Assembly: GCA_015066845.1 (NCBI GenBank) | Contig: SVNO01000017.1 | Coordinates: 1 to 35,923 of the forward strand | Source of the DNA: Ruminococcus sp. | GTDB taxonomy: Bacteria > Bacillota > Clostridia > Oscillospirales > Ruminococcaceae | Reading direction: 5' to 3' | DNA length: 35,923 nt | Shown here: positions 7,846 through 16,555 of the stretch, in pieces | Layout of the letters: every line of letters starts with the position of its first letter | How positions within the stretch are numbered: the first letter of the stretch is position 1 | Notes under the pieces: model-generated | What the model saw: the letters and a program-made list of their open reading frames with translations, nothing else | Databases searched by the model: none | What the model was told of the DNA's origin: nothing | Made by a program: the position numbers and the translations under genes

Positions 7846-7907
7846 TATTTTGGGGGGAAATGATAGGGGGAATTTGTAAAGAATCGTATCTGAATGTACA
7901 ATGCACA

Positions 7908-7936
7908 TTGACACCCCTACTGAAACGTGGTATAAT
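7908..7936 (+). promoter_or_regulatory. Consensus promoter of the NACHT gene
   Basis: TTGACA at 7908-7913, 17-base spacer, TATAAT at 7931-7936. A vegetative, near-perfect promoter implies constant expression. No operator-like palindrome is seen around it. Confidence 0.88.
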
Positions 7937-7974
7937 GAGGATAGAAATATCTCGAAAAAGGAGGGATGGTGTCG

Positions 7975-10716
7975 ATGGGACGCAAAGAAAAAATTGCAGT
8001 TGCAAAAGCAATTGCAGCACTTTTTCAAATTCCAGCCGTGCCGGAGCTGATCGACCTTGAAAATGCACTATATAAAGCACTGACAGAACAGAGTGACCGT
8101 GAAAAATACAAAAGAAAATTATTGGAATCGCTTAAACAGCTTTCTCATAGTGAAAACCTCACAGACGCGCAGACCGATGCACTGAACAAAGCAATTGAAT
8201 GCCTGTTTAACGACATTGCTATTCTTGAATACTATCCGGATAATGCGGAGGGTTTGCTTGCCGAGCTGCAAACGCGCTTCAAGGAAGAAGATGGGGCTTT
8301 TCTCCATATCTGCGCGATAATTATCAATGCTTGCTTTGACAATATTTCACAAATACAGACTGCCGGTGCAATTGCTGCGCGTGGTGCTGTGCTGTCACAC
8401 GATGAGCATCAGGAACAGAATGCAGCACTGCAAAAACTGTTGGAACTCCTGCATGAAATACAGGATGCAGTGAAAACTCCCTTTACTCCCCCCACTTCCC
8501 CCACCCCCATATCCAACAACGACATTTACGAGAAACGATACAAAGCTCCCCTCTTTCTGGAAAGTGAAATCAAAGAAGAGGACAACAAAAGTGCAAGACT
8601 TCACAAGGTTTTTGTAGAACCGGCATTGTGCTCCCAAAGATGGGGTACTTTGCAGGATATGCTGCTCGACTGGATGGGCGAACCGGACGAGGATTCGGAT
8701 GAAGATACCATTGCAGACTATTCCATCCTCCTCCTCTATGGCAAAGCCGGTATCGGCAAGAGCAGCTATACCTCCAGAATCATTTCCGCGGTGGATGATG
8801 ACGGGAACAAGGTGTTCGGGGATTGCTGGCTTGCGCTGGAGCTGCGGCAGCATCATCTGGTATTTCATGCCCAGCACGCGTGGGATTCCATCAAGTATTG
8901 TTTTCAGTGTGAGAATGATGCGGCATATGCAAACCGCTGCCTCATTCTCGATGGTCTGGACGAGGTGCGTGTGCTCCATCCGGATTTTGATGCCGTCACA
9001 TTTCTCAACAGCTTACAGGAGGAAACCGCGCTCAAAATGTACAATATCAAAATCCTGATTACTTCCCGTGAGGGATATTTTGAGGACGATGAACTGTACA
9101 GCAGAAACCTGCGTACTGCCTATATTCAGTGGGGCGATGAACAGCTGGAAGAATGGTGCGGCAAATACTGTAACATTCACAAAATCCGTGAAGATTGGAA
9201 AGAGAAATTCCTTGCTGATTTCAGGGAGCTTGCGGAAGATGACAAACGCCGTGACATTTTCTGCATTCCGATGATTCTCTATCTCTGCTGTGTGCGTTCG
9301 ATCGAGATTGCCGAAAATAAAAGCGTGGTGGATATTTACGAAAAGGCATTCCGTGAAATCGGCAGCCGTAGACACCATACCTCCACCGCAATGCAGGAAT
9401 CGGACGAGCGCACATTTTCCGCCAACTGGGAATTCACCAAGGAGCTTGCGTACCGGATTTTTCTGGATGAAGAAGTGACCGTGTTGGGGGATGAGGGCAT
9501 CGGGGAAGCCAAAAAGAAAACCAAACTGAAATACCCCGAATGCGAACCGGAATTATCGCGATACTTTGCGATTTTCCCTTTTGCATCCGACACGGCAGAG
9601 GGCATGGAATTTGCCCACAAGACCGTGACGGAGTATTTTACGGCGGTCAAGCTCTATGAGGACTATTTCGAGGACTGCAATTCGCCGGAAAGCTTCTGGG
9701 AGAACGTATGGAGCGCATTCCGCTATAAAGATATGCCCGATGATGTGATAGCGATGCTTGTACAGCTCATCGAAAGCCGACAGGGGGAACATCTTGCAGC
9801 ATGGCGTGCATCATTCTTTGCCTGCTATTACGAGGGTGTCAAGCGGCAGTGTATCTGGATGTGCCTGAGTCCACCGGAATATGTGTGCAGGATGCTGTAT
9901 TCCCAGCTGCCGCATCAGGTTGGGCTGTCGTTTCGGAATCTGACGCGTCTGTTGTCGCGCTTGGGGTATGAGAATCGGGAGCGTAAGCCGGAGGATGCAG
10001 TGGATAAGGACTATGCTATGGGGCTTTCAGCACTTTTTCCGCGTGGCATAGTGATGGATGTCAGATGTGATGGCTGGAAGGGATTCCGGAACGTTAATTT
10101 GCGTGGTGCTGTTTTGATATATGCTCATTTGCATGATGCTGATTTGCGTGATGCTGATTTGCGTGGTGCTGATTTGCGTCATGCTCATTTGTGTGATGCT
10201 GATTTGCATGATGCTGATTTGCGTGATGCTGATTTGCATGAGGCTGATTTGAGTTTTGCTGATTTGCATGATGCTGATTTGCGTGATGCTGATTTGAGTT
10301 TTGCTGACTTGACGGATGCTGATTTGCGTGATGCATATTTGACGGATGCTGATTTGCGCCGTGCTGTTTTGATGGTTGCTGATTTGCGCCGTGCTTATTT
10401 GAATGATGCTGATTTGAGTGGTGCTGATTTGACGGATGCTGATTTGTGTGGTGCTCGTTTGTGTGGTGCTGATTTGCGTGATGCAAATTTGACGGAGGCT
10501 GATTTGACGGAGGCTGATTTGTGCCGTGCTGATTTGCGTGGTGCTTCCTGGTCATTCGGACAAGAGCTTCATGACATTCAACTGTACGACACCGACCTTC
10601 CCCAACTGGATGAAGCAATCGAAAAATACGGAATCCAATTGATTGAGCCCCGTGTCGTTTCCACAGAAACAGGAAAATACCTCCACTACAACCCCGAAAC
10701 CAACCGCGCCGAATAA
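7975..10716 (+). CDS. NACHT-type STAND NTPase with pentapeptide-repeat C-terminus
   Basis: 913 residues, no signal peptide. Residues 1-165 are all-helical and match no effector domain I recognise; a Pro-rich linker follows. The NACHT NTPase has Walker A GKAGIGKSS at 256-264, Walker B LILDGLDE at 323-330, the sensor ITSRE at 362-366 and the winged-helix signature FAHKTVTEYFTA near 546-557. Residues about 707-862 are some 30 tandem A(D/N)LXX pentapeptides, a predicted right-handed beta-helix, then a 55-residue cap. Known: STAND NTPases oligomerise when the C-terminal sensor meets a ligand, and bacterial NACHT proteins can protect against phage. Inferred: defence or stress sensor, the repeats serving as sensor. 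The ATG at 7975 is preferred because AAGGAGGG is 9 bases upstream; the ATG at 7966 touches that site. It is monocistronic, between two divergent or convergent dockerin genes. Confidence 0.88.
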   Translation: MGRKEKIAVAKAIAALFQIPAVPELIDLENALYKALTEQSDREKYKRKLLESLKQLSHSENLTDAQTDALNKAIECLFNDIAILEYYPDNAEGLLAELQTRFKEEDGAFLHICAIIINACFDNISQIQTAGAIAARGAVLSHDEHQEQNAALQKLLELLHEIQDAVKTPFTPPTSPTPISNNDIYEKRYKAPLFLESEIKEEDNKSARLHKVFVEPALCSQRWGTLQDMLLDWMGEPDEDSDEDTIADYSILLLYGKAGIGKSSYTSRIISAVDDDGNKVFGDCWLALELRQHHLVFHAQHAWDSIKYCFQCENDAAYANRCLILDGLDEVRVLHPDFDAVTFLNSLQEETALKMYNIKILITSREGYFEDDELYSRNLRTAYIQWGDEQLEEWCGKYCNIHKIREDWKEKFLADFRELAEDDKRRDIFCIPMILYLCCVRSIEIAENKSVVDIYEKAFREIGSRRHHTSTAMQESDERTFSANWEFTKELAYRIFLDEEVTVLGDEGIGEAKKKTKLKYPECEPELSRYFAIFPFASDTAEGMEFAHKTVTEYFTAVKLYEDYFEDCNSPESFWENVWSAFRYKDMPDDVIAMLVQLIESRQGEHLAAWRASFFACYYEGVKRQCIWMCLSPPEYVCRMLYSQLPHQVGLSFRNLTRLLSRLGYENRERKPEDAVDKDYAMGLSALFPRGIVMDVRCDGWKGFRNVNLRGAVLIYAHLHDADLRDADLRGADLRHAHLCDADLHDADLRDADLHEADLSFADLHDADLRDADLSFADLTDADLRDAYLTDADLRRAVLMVADLRRAYLNDADLSGADLTDADLCGARLCGADLRDANLTEADLTEADLCRADLRGASWSFGQELHDIQLYDTDLPQLDEAIEKYGIQLIEPRVVSTETGKYLHYNPETNRAE
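10096..10560 (+). repeat. Tandem 15-base pentapeptide-coding repeats
   Basis: About 30 in-frame 15-base units with consensus GATTTGCGTGATGCT. Codons are strikingly uniform (GAT, TTG, GCT) and differ from the flanking parts of the gene, which favour GCA/GCG and CTG/CTT. This suggests recent expansion by slippage or unequal recombination. Confidence 0.9.
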
Positions 10717-10723
10717 AACCCAA

Positions 10724-10752
10724 GCCGCCGGCTTTGTGCCGGCGGCTTTTTC
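10724..10752 (+). terminator. Terminator of the NACHT gene
   Basis: AGCCGCCGGC, loop TTTGT, GCCGGCGGCT, then TTTTT, starting 8 bases after the stop codon. The convergent peptidase gene ends at 10787; on its strand the tail is only GGGTTTTA, so use in that direction is weak. Confidence 0.9.
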
Positions 10753-10786
10753 AGGAGGAAATGTGCACAGCCGCAAATGGGCTTTG

Positions 10787-12985
10787 TTAATACGCCCCAT
10801 TCTCCGCTGCATACATCAGGATTGTCGCTGCATCCCCTGCATCTGCCACGCCGTTGTAGTTGAAATCGGCGCGGCAGAGCCAGTTTTCATCCGGAAGTGC
10901 AGGGGGATTGCCCGTGCCAACTGCGGCGGCATAGGTCAGAACTGCGGCTGCGTCCAGTGCGGTGTACTGTCCGTCCATGTCCACATCACCGTGAACCAAG
11001 GAAAGGTCAAAGGGTACAATGTGAATGCGGTAGGTCGATGCATTCATCCCCTCACCCGATGCCACCAGCTCCAGCGTGGTTTCACCATTGCAGGAAATGC
11101 GCTGTGTTTCGCCATTTGTGATGGGCTGTCCGTTACAGGTGAGAGTGGCATTGCTGAACAGCTTCAAATCCGCGCGCATGAGCTGCTCCAGATTGAATGC
11201 CTCGATTTCCGCTTCATACTCACGCTCCCCGACCTCGACAAAATCCGTGCCGTACAGCAGATAATCGCCGTTTTCAAATGCAAGCTGGAGCTTGATGTCG
11301 TACATCTCTGCTTCACGCACGGTATAGCTCTGCTCATAAACCGTGCCCTCCTCGCAGTATGCGGAAATCTTCATATCCTCTGTGAATGTAATGGGCTTTG
11401 TGTAGGGCTTGTACGCGCCGCCGTTCACGGCATAGTACACCTGTCTGCCGTCAGGATTCGTCAGCTCGATGGTATCACCGATGCACAGCGTATCGCTCAG
11501 TTTCGAGAACTGCACATTCGCCTTGCTCACGCTCAGCGCGGTGATACATGCCGCGCCGAAGTGCTCCGTCGTTTCATGCAGATATTCCAGACCATCGTCA
11601 TGCATCGCAGTAAAGGAATCCTTGATGTCCATGGAATAGGTGTCCACCCAGTTTTCACCGTCCAGACAGAGGAAGCTGCAATTCGGGGCATGGTCAGCGG
11701 GTATTGCATAATACTCCGTTGTGACACTGCCGTCCGGTGCGGTTTCTGTTGCCATGGTGTCATATTCAACGAAAACATGGCTTGCATAGGGGTCGCCGGT
11801 CTGTGTGACAACTACGGCATAGGTTTCGCCTGCTGCCACGGATACGGGAGCTGACAGCTCCGCGGTAATCTGTCCGACAGAGGAAATGCTGCCCTCTGCG
11901 GTCGCTGCAAGTGCACCGGAAGTGGGATCGAGAGGGTTTGTGAGATCCTTGTACACGGAAACGCTGTAGGCATCGTTGTCCCAGTCCGTGCGGAATGTGA
12001 CCGCAGTGACAAGGGTGTCCGTTTCTGCTGTGAACAGGTTCGCCATTGCGCCGGATTCATGCGCTGTATCGTCAGGCAATGTATAACCTATGCAAGTTCC
12101 GAGGTCGTAGCTGTGTACATCGTCATACAGCTGCGCCGGTACTGCGGAAAATCCCATTACATCGCAATTTTCCTGCTCATAGGAAATCCAGTAGTAGCCG
12201 TTGTCGCAGAATACGCTTGACCAGCTGCTCTTTGCAAGCCACGCGCCATCGCTGGAGGGCTGTTCCTTGAAATACTCTTTGGGGAAATTGTCATCCCAGC
12301 CGACAATGGTCACGGCATGGGGGGAGGATTGCTCGTCCACTATCTCTGCCGGAAGGTAATAGGAATTGTGCGTGTGATCCACATAAGCGTCATTGCTTGT
12401 ATAAGAATAGCAGAGTGCGCCGCCCTGATAGAGATACTCCTTGACGCGGCTGCACTGCTCTGCATAGTCCTCATCCTCCTGAAAAAGCGAGAACTGCACC
12501 ACATCCGTTATCAGATAATCGGATTCACCGTAGGGGTCAGTATCGGATTCCGAATCGTCAGATCCGAAAAAAACACCGTAGGGGAAGTTCGATTCCTTCG
12601 TCAGTCCCTTTCTGCGTGAAAGCAAATCCAGCGTAGCATCATAATTGTAACCGCCATCAAGGAATGTAAAGAAATCGCTGACATTACCATTCCGGTATTC
12701 GCTGAGGTAGCAGCTGTAGATGAGATACCATTCGGAAATATCCACCTGCGGGTCATAGGGAAGCAGGGATTGTTCCAGAGAGCCTGCCATGGCGTGTGCC
12801 CAGCATGTACCATAATCCCCTTGATCGCGCACGGGAGTGACCATTCTGCTGCCGCGCGGGTCGTAGGATGCAGGCAGGGCAGATTCTGCCGCTGCGGTGT
12901 GGATGGTCGTTTCTGTAAAGGTGGCTGTGCCAGTCAGCAGCATAGCAGCTGCGAGAATACCTGCTGTAAGTTTTACTGTTTTCAT
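10787..12985 (-). CDS. Secreted papain-like (C1A) cysteine peptidase with dockerin
   Basis: 732 residues. A signal peptide (about 1-33) is followed by a C1A peptidase domain (40-290): oxyanion Gln55 in VRDQG, nucleophile Cys61 in GTCWAH, His223 in SSPHAVTIVGW. The usual catalytic Asn of KNSW is replaced by Ser253 (KSSW). A lectin-like beta-sandwich often paired with bacterial C1A enzymes follows (about 305-420), then a chitobiase-C-like segment (about 490-555) and a dockerin (about 665-732) with loops DVDMDGQYTALD and DFNYNGVADAGD. Known: dockerin-bearing proteases occur in ruminococcal cellulosome systems. Inferred: a surface-docked protease, possibly of altered activity given the Asn-to-Ser change. 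GGAGGT lies before the ATG at 12985. Confidence 0.88.
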   Translation of the reverse strand: MKTVKLTAGILAAAMLLTGTATFTETTIHTAAAESALPASYDPRGSRMVTPVRDQGDYGTCWAHAMAGSLEQSLLPYDPQVDISEWYLIYSCYLSEYRNGNVSDFFTFLDGGYNYDATLDLLSRRKGLTKESNFPYGVFFGSDDSESDTDPYGESDYLITDVVQFSLFQEDEDYAEQCSRVKEYLYQGGALCYSYTSNDAYVDHTHNSYYLPAEIVDEQSSPHAVTIVGWDDNFPKEYFKEQPSSDGAWLAKSSWSSVFCDNGYYWISYEQENCDVMGFSAVPAQLYDDVHSYDLGTCIGYTLPDDTAHESGAMANLFTAETDTLVTAVTFRTDWDNDAYSVSVYKDLTNPLDPTSGALAATAEGSISSVGQITAELSAPVSVAAGETYAVVVTQTGDPYASHVFVEYDTMATETAPDGSVTTEYYAIPADHAPNCSFLCLDGENWVDTYSMDIKDSFTAMHDDGLEYLHETTEHFGAACITALSVSKANVQFSKLSDTLCIGDTIELTNPDGRQVYYAVNGGAYKPYTKPITFTEDMKISAYCEEGTVYEQSYTVREAEMYDIKLQLAFENGDYLLYGTDFVEVGEREYEAEIEAFNLEQLMRADLKLFSNATLTCNGQPITNGETQRISCNGETTLELVASGEGMNASTYRIHIVPFDLSLVHGDVDMDGQYTALDAAAVLTYAAAVGTGNPPALPDENWLCRADFNYNGVADAGDAATILMYAAENGAY

Positions 12986-13233
12986 TGTGTACCTCCAATA
13001 TTGCTGCAGCCTATCCGGAATTGCTGCCTGTGTTTTTTCGGGGGATTTTCCCCGTTCACAAAGTACATTCGGATGAGGAGGAGGAAATCGGACAAGAATT
13101 TGGAAAAAATTTTAAAAAAATTCAAAGCCGTCTGCTGCATACATGGACATTCGTTCCATCATGGAAAACGATTCATTCCAGAAACGGTAAAATGCATAAT
13201 GGACGTTTTCGATTTTTGTATAAGTTTCCATCG

Positions 13234-13271
13234 TTTCAGGTGTTGCCTGAAATGCGCAGATATGGTATAAT
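13234..13271 (+). promoter_or_regulatory. Extended -10 promoter of the alcohol dehydrogenase, with inverted repeat
   Basis: TTGCCT (13243-13248), 17-base spacer, TATAAT (13266-13271) with TGG just upstream (extended -10). A 7-5-7 inverted repeat TTTCAGG-TGTTG-CCTGAAA (13234-13252) covers the -35 and could be an operator. The 366-base gap 12986-13351 otherwise shows only AT-rich leader DNA for the divergent peptidase gene. Confidence 0.7.
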
Positions 13272-13351
13272 TGTATTATCAGGCGGACGCAGCTTCCGCG
13301 CTTCTGAATCCGGAACACGCACGTCCGCGCATTGCGAAAGGAAAGATGAAC

Positions 13352-14533
13352 ATGGATAATTTTACATTTCAAAGCCCCACAGAATTTGTATTTGGTAAGG
13401 ACACGGAAAACGATTGCGGTGCCTATGTCAAAAAATATGGCGGCAGCCGCGTACTCATTCACTACGGCTCCGGCTCGGTTGTCCGTTCGGGCTTGCTCGA
13501 CAGAGTGAAAGCCTCCCTCGATGCAGCCGGCATCTATTACGTCCTTCTCGGCGGTGTGCAGCCCAATCCGCGTGATACCCTGATTTATGAGGGCATTGCA
13601 CTGTGCCGCAAGGAACAGGTGGATTTCATTCTCTCCGTAGGCGGCGGTTCCTGCATTGACTCGGCAAAGGGCATTGCACTCGGCGTTCCCTATGACGGCG
13701 ATTTCTGGGATTTCTACGGCACAGGAAAGCCCGTAGAACAGGCACTTCCCATCGGTACGGTACTGACCATTGCCGCTGCTGGTTCGGAAGGCTCCGGCGC
13801 ATCGGTCGTGACAAAGGAGGAGGGAATGCTCAAGCGCGATACCGGCTCGGATTTGCTGCGCCCGCGATTCTCCATTCTCAATCCCGCACTGACGCAGACA
13901 CTTCCGGCATACCAGACAGCCTGCGGTGCAACGGATATTATGGCGCATGTTTTTGAACGCTATTTCACCAATACCAAGGAAGTGGAAATCACCGACAGAC
14001 TGTGCGAAGCGGTGCTGCTGACGATGATTAAGGAAACTCCCAGAGTCATTGCTGACCCTGATAATTACGAAGCGAGAGCCAACATCATGTGGGCAGGCAC
14101 GGTGGCGCACAACGATATCGTGGGCGTGGGCAGAAGTCAGGACTGGAACAGCCACGGCATTGAGCATGAGCTTTCGGGACTGTATGACTGTGCCCATGGC
14201 GCAGGACTTGCCGTTGTTATGCCGGCATGGATGGAATTTGTATGCAGCCACAATGTTCTGCGTTTTGCACAGATGGCAGTACGCATCTGGGGCTGTGAGA
14301 TGAATTTTGAAAATCCGGAGGACACCGCGCGCAAGGGCATTGCCTGCTTCCGCCGTTTCCTGCACGACATCGGAATGCCTGTTAATTTCGCAGAGCTTGG
14401 CGCGAAAGAGGAGGATATTCCTGTACTGGTGGAGAAATTCGGTCTTGGCGATGGCAAAACCGGCGGTTTTGTTGCCCTTTCTTCGGCAGATGTGGCAGAG
14501 ATTCTGCACATTGCCGCAAATGCGACAGTATAA
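13352..14533 (+). CDS. Iron-containing alcohol dehydrogenase (butanol dehydrogenase-like)
   Basis: 393 residues. It starts MDNFTFQSPTEFVFGK, the typical opening of NAD(P)H-dependent butanol dehydrogenases (BdhA/YugJ type). Seen: the nucleotide-binding loop VGGGSCIDSAKG, metal-ligand segments ATDIMAHVFE and the later HGIEHELSG and CAHGAGLA His residues. It interconverts aldehydes and alcohols in fermentation using a bound iron. The ATG at 13352 is chosen over the one at 13346 because the AAAGGA site then has normal spacing and the N-terminus matches the family. The epimerase gene follows after 12 bases, probably co-transcribed, ending at the terminator at 15576. Confidence 0.9.
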   Translation: MDNFTFQSPTEFVFGKDTENDCGAYVKKYGGSRVLIHYGSGSVVRSGLLDRVKASLDAAGIYYVLLGGVQPNPRDTLIYEGIALCRKEQVDFILSVGGGSCIDSAKGIALGVPYDGDFWDFYGTGKPVEQALPIGTVLTIAAAGSEGSGASVVTKEEGMLKRDTGSDLLRPRFSILNPALTQTLPAYQTACGATDIMAHVFERYFTNTKEVEITDRLCEAVLLTMIKETPRVIADPDNYEARANIMWAGTVAHNDIVGVGRSQDWNSHGIEHELSGLYDCAHGAGLAVVMPAWMEFVCSHNVLRFAQMAVRIWGCEMNFENPEDTARKGIACFRRFLHDIGMPVNFAELGAKEEDIPVLVEKFGLGDGKTGGFVALSSADVAEILHIAANATV

Positions 14534-14545
14534 GGGGGGATTTGC

Positions 14546-15571
14546 ATGAAAGCATTACTGATTGGCGGTACTGGCATTATCAGCATGGCAATCACCCGTC
14601 TGCTCGCGCAGATGCCGGACTGGGAGCTGTATCTGCTCAACCGCGGCACAAGAAGTGCAGAGCTGCCGGACAATGTGAAAGTCATTCAGGCAGATATCAG
14701 CAACGAAGCAGAAACCGCAAAGGCACTGGGCGATATGACCTTTGACGTGGTGGGAGAATTCATCGGTTTTGTACCGGAACAGCTTGAACGTGATTTCCGC
14801 CTGTTTCAGGGCAGAACGAAGCAGTATATTTTCATCAGCTCCGCGTCTGCTTATCAGAAACCACTGTCCGATTACAAAATCACCGAGAGCACACCGCTTG
14901 CCAATCCCTATTGGGAATACTCGCGCAACAAGATTGCCTGTGAGGAATACCTGATGCGGATGTACTGTGAAAACGGCTTCCCTGTGACGATTGTCCGTCC
15001 CAGCCATACTTATGACGAACGTTCCGTGCCGCTTGGCGTACACGGCAGCAAGGGCAGCTGGCAGGTGATCCGGAGAATGCTGGACGGCAAGCCCGTGATC
15101 ATCCATGGTGACGGCACATCCCTGTGGACAATGACGCACAACAGCGATTTTGCCAAGGGTTATGTAGGACTGATGGGCAATCTCCATGCCATCGGTGAAA
15201 CCTACCATATCACATCGGACGAGAGTCTGACGTGGAATCAGATTTACCAGAGCATTGCGGACGTACTGGGCGTACCGCTGAAAGCCTGCTATATACCGTC
15301 AGAATTTCTGTACAGCACAAGCGACTATGATTTTCTGGGCAGTCTGACAGGGGATAAATCCAATTCGGTGGTATTTGACAATTCCAAGCTCAAACGTGCA
15401 GTACCGTCTTTCCGTGCGGACATGCGGTTTGACATGGGCATCCGCAAGACCATCACGCATGTTCTGGCACATCCGGAACTGCAAGTGGAGGATCCGGAAT
15501 TTGACGCTTACTGTGACCGTGTGATTGCCGCAATGGAGAGTGCAAAAGCACAGGTTCGGGGGGAATCATAA
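14546..15571 (+). CDS. NAD-dependent epimerase/dehydratase (extended SDR)
   Basis: 341 residues. Rossmann fold with GGTGIIS at residues 7-13, a short-chain dehydrogenase core with ISSASAY and the catalytic YSRNK (Tyr-x-x-x-Lys), and a C-terminal substrate domain. The family acts on nucleotide sugars or other NAD-dependent substrates; the substrate cannot be read from sequence. The glycine pattern GxxGIIS and the RPSHTYDER segment place it in the same broad group as isoflavone-reductase-like or RNA-binding-type epimerases. A GGGGGGA ribosome site lies before the ATG, only 12 bases after the alcohol dehydrogenase, so the two are an operon, but no shared pathway is apparent. Confidence 0.82.
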   Translation: MKALLIGGTGIISMAITRLLAQMPDWELYLLNRGTRSAELPDNVKVIQADISNEAETAKALGDMTFDVVGEFIGFVPEQLERDFRLFQGRTKQYIFISSASAYQKPLSDYKITESTPLANPYWEYSRNKIACEEYLMRMYCENGFPVTIVRPSHTYDERSVPLGVHGSKGSWQVIRRMLDGKPVIIHGDGTSLWTMTHNSDFAKGYVGLMGNLHAIGETYHITSDESLTWNQIYQSIADVLGVPLKACYIPSEFLYSTSDYDFLGSLTGDKSNSVVFDNSKLKRAVPSFRADMRFDMGIRKTITHVLAHPELQVEDPEFDAYCDRVIAAMESAKAQVRGES

Positions 15572-15575
15572 AAAG

Positions 15576-15600
15576 AGGACGGCAGTGCGCCGTCCTTTTT
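15576..15600. terminator. Bidirectional terminator between epimerase and dapF
   Basis: AGGACGGC, loop AGTGC, GCCGTCCT, with TTTTT on the plus side and TCTTTTT on the minus side. It serves the two convergent transcripts. Confidence 0.9.
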
Positions 15601-15604
15601 ATTG

Positions 15605-16474
15605 TTATTCTGAAAGACAAAGCATTGACGGAATCCCCGAAATATCAATTTCTCCGTCATAGACATGCGTTGCAGGGCCGGTCATCATTACCGTACCATC
15701 GGACTGGTAAGTGATTTTCAAATCACCGCCGAGCAGATGCACTGTAATTTCCGTATCATGCTTGCAGAAGCCGTTGAGGACGGCTGCCACAACGCAGGCA
15801 CATGCACCAGTACCGCAGGCATAGGTTTCACCGCTGCCGCGTTCCCACACGCGCATGTTCAGTGTGGTTTCGTCAATGACCTGTAAAAATTCCGTGTTGA
15901 TGCGCTCCGGAAAGAGTGCATGATGCTCGAAATGCGGCCCGATTTGCTCCAGCGGAATGTCCTTGGGATCATTGCAGAATACGATGCAGTGGGGATTGCC
16001 CATGGAAACGCAGGTGACTGTATAGTCCTCGCCGTTCACGGAAATTGTCCTTGCAACAAAATCCTCCCCCTCAGCCAGTACCGGAATTTCTGCCGGTTTA
16101 AGGATGGCTTTGCCCATGTCCACTGTTGCTGCAACTGCCACGCCGTCATTGATTTCGAGGGTGATGTACTTGATGCCGGATTTGGTTTCCACGGAAAGCT
16201 CCGGTTTTGTGACAATGCCGTTGTCGTAGGCGAATTTCCCCACACAGCGGATACCGTTGCCGCACATCATGCCCTCCGAACCATCGGCATTGAACATGCG
16301 CATACGGCAGTCTGCGACCTCGGACGGCAGAATCATGATCATACCATCCGAACCAATGCCGCAGCGGCGGTCGCTGATGAATTTTGAAACGGCGTTCGGG
16401 TCACCGATGGTTTCTGTAAATCCGTTGACATAAACATAGTCGTTGCTGATTCCGTGCATTTTGCTGAATTTCAT
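15605..16474 (-). CDS. dapF: Diaminopimelate epimerase
   Basis: 289 residues, usual length. It converts LL- to meso-diaminopimelate for lysine and peptidoglycan synthesis, using two cysteines as acid and base. Seen: the N-terminal KMHGISNDYVYVNG, Cys71 in the MMCGNGIRC loop, and the second site ETYACGTGACA near residue 225. AAGGAG lies before the ATG. It follows hom on the same strand with an 81-base gap containing a decayed piece of repeat, so co-transcription is likely but not certain. Confidence 0.96.
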   Translation of the reverse strand: MKFSKMHGISNDYVYVNGFTETIGDPNAVSKFISDRRCGIGSDGMIMILPSEVADCRMRMFNADGSEGMMCGNGIRCVGKFAYDNGIVTKPELSVETKSGIKYITLEINDGVAVAATVDMGKAILKPAEIPVLAEGEDFVARTISVNGEDYTVTCVSMGNPHCIVFCNDPKDIPLEQIGPHFEHHALFPERINTEFLQVIDETTLNMRVWERGSGETYACGTGACACVVAAVLNGFCKHDTEITVHLLGGDLKITYQSDGTVMMTGPATHVYDGEIDISGIPSMLCLSE

Positions 16475-16528
16475 AGAAAACTCCTTTTATGTGAACAGGC
16501 TTTGGATGGTACGCAGTACCTTCGCAAT

Positions 16529-16549
16529 ATAGCCCCTCTCCCGTTGGGG
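16529..16549 (-). repeat. Relic of family A repeat
   Basis: Minus-strand sequence CCCCAACGGGAGAGGGGCTAT resembles the central stem of family A (CCAACGGGGGAGGGGCTAT) with changes. It lies between hom and dapF. Adjacent TGTGAACAGGCT (16490-16501) recurs inverted at 1720-1731. Confidence 0.5.
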
Positions 16550-16555
16550 ATTTAC

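Noticed and set aside
10096-10560. Tandem repeats as a possible CRISPR array
   Set aside because: Units are contiguous 15-mers in one reading frame with no spacers.
10094-10723. Minus-strand frame rich in His-Ala-Asn-Gln repeats
   Set aside because: It is the antisense shadow of the pentapeptide array; no ribosome site or promoter, and the sense strand has a complete NACHT protein.
10643-11854. Plus-strand open frame (403 codons)
   Set aside because: Starts in the end of the NACHT gene, crosses its terminator and runs antisense to the cysteine peptidase.
5343-12985. Reading the two dockerin genes and the NACHT gene as one functional operon
   Set aside because: The NACHT gene is on the opposite strand with its own promoter and terminator; proximity alone does not support a shared role.
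13112-14509. Long minus-strand open frame (465 codons)
   Set aside because: Antisense to the iron alcohol dehydrogenase, with no family signature; open because of the codon bias of the sense gene.
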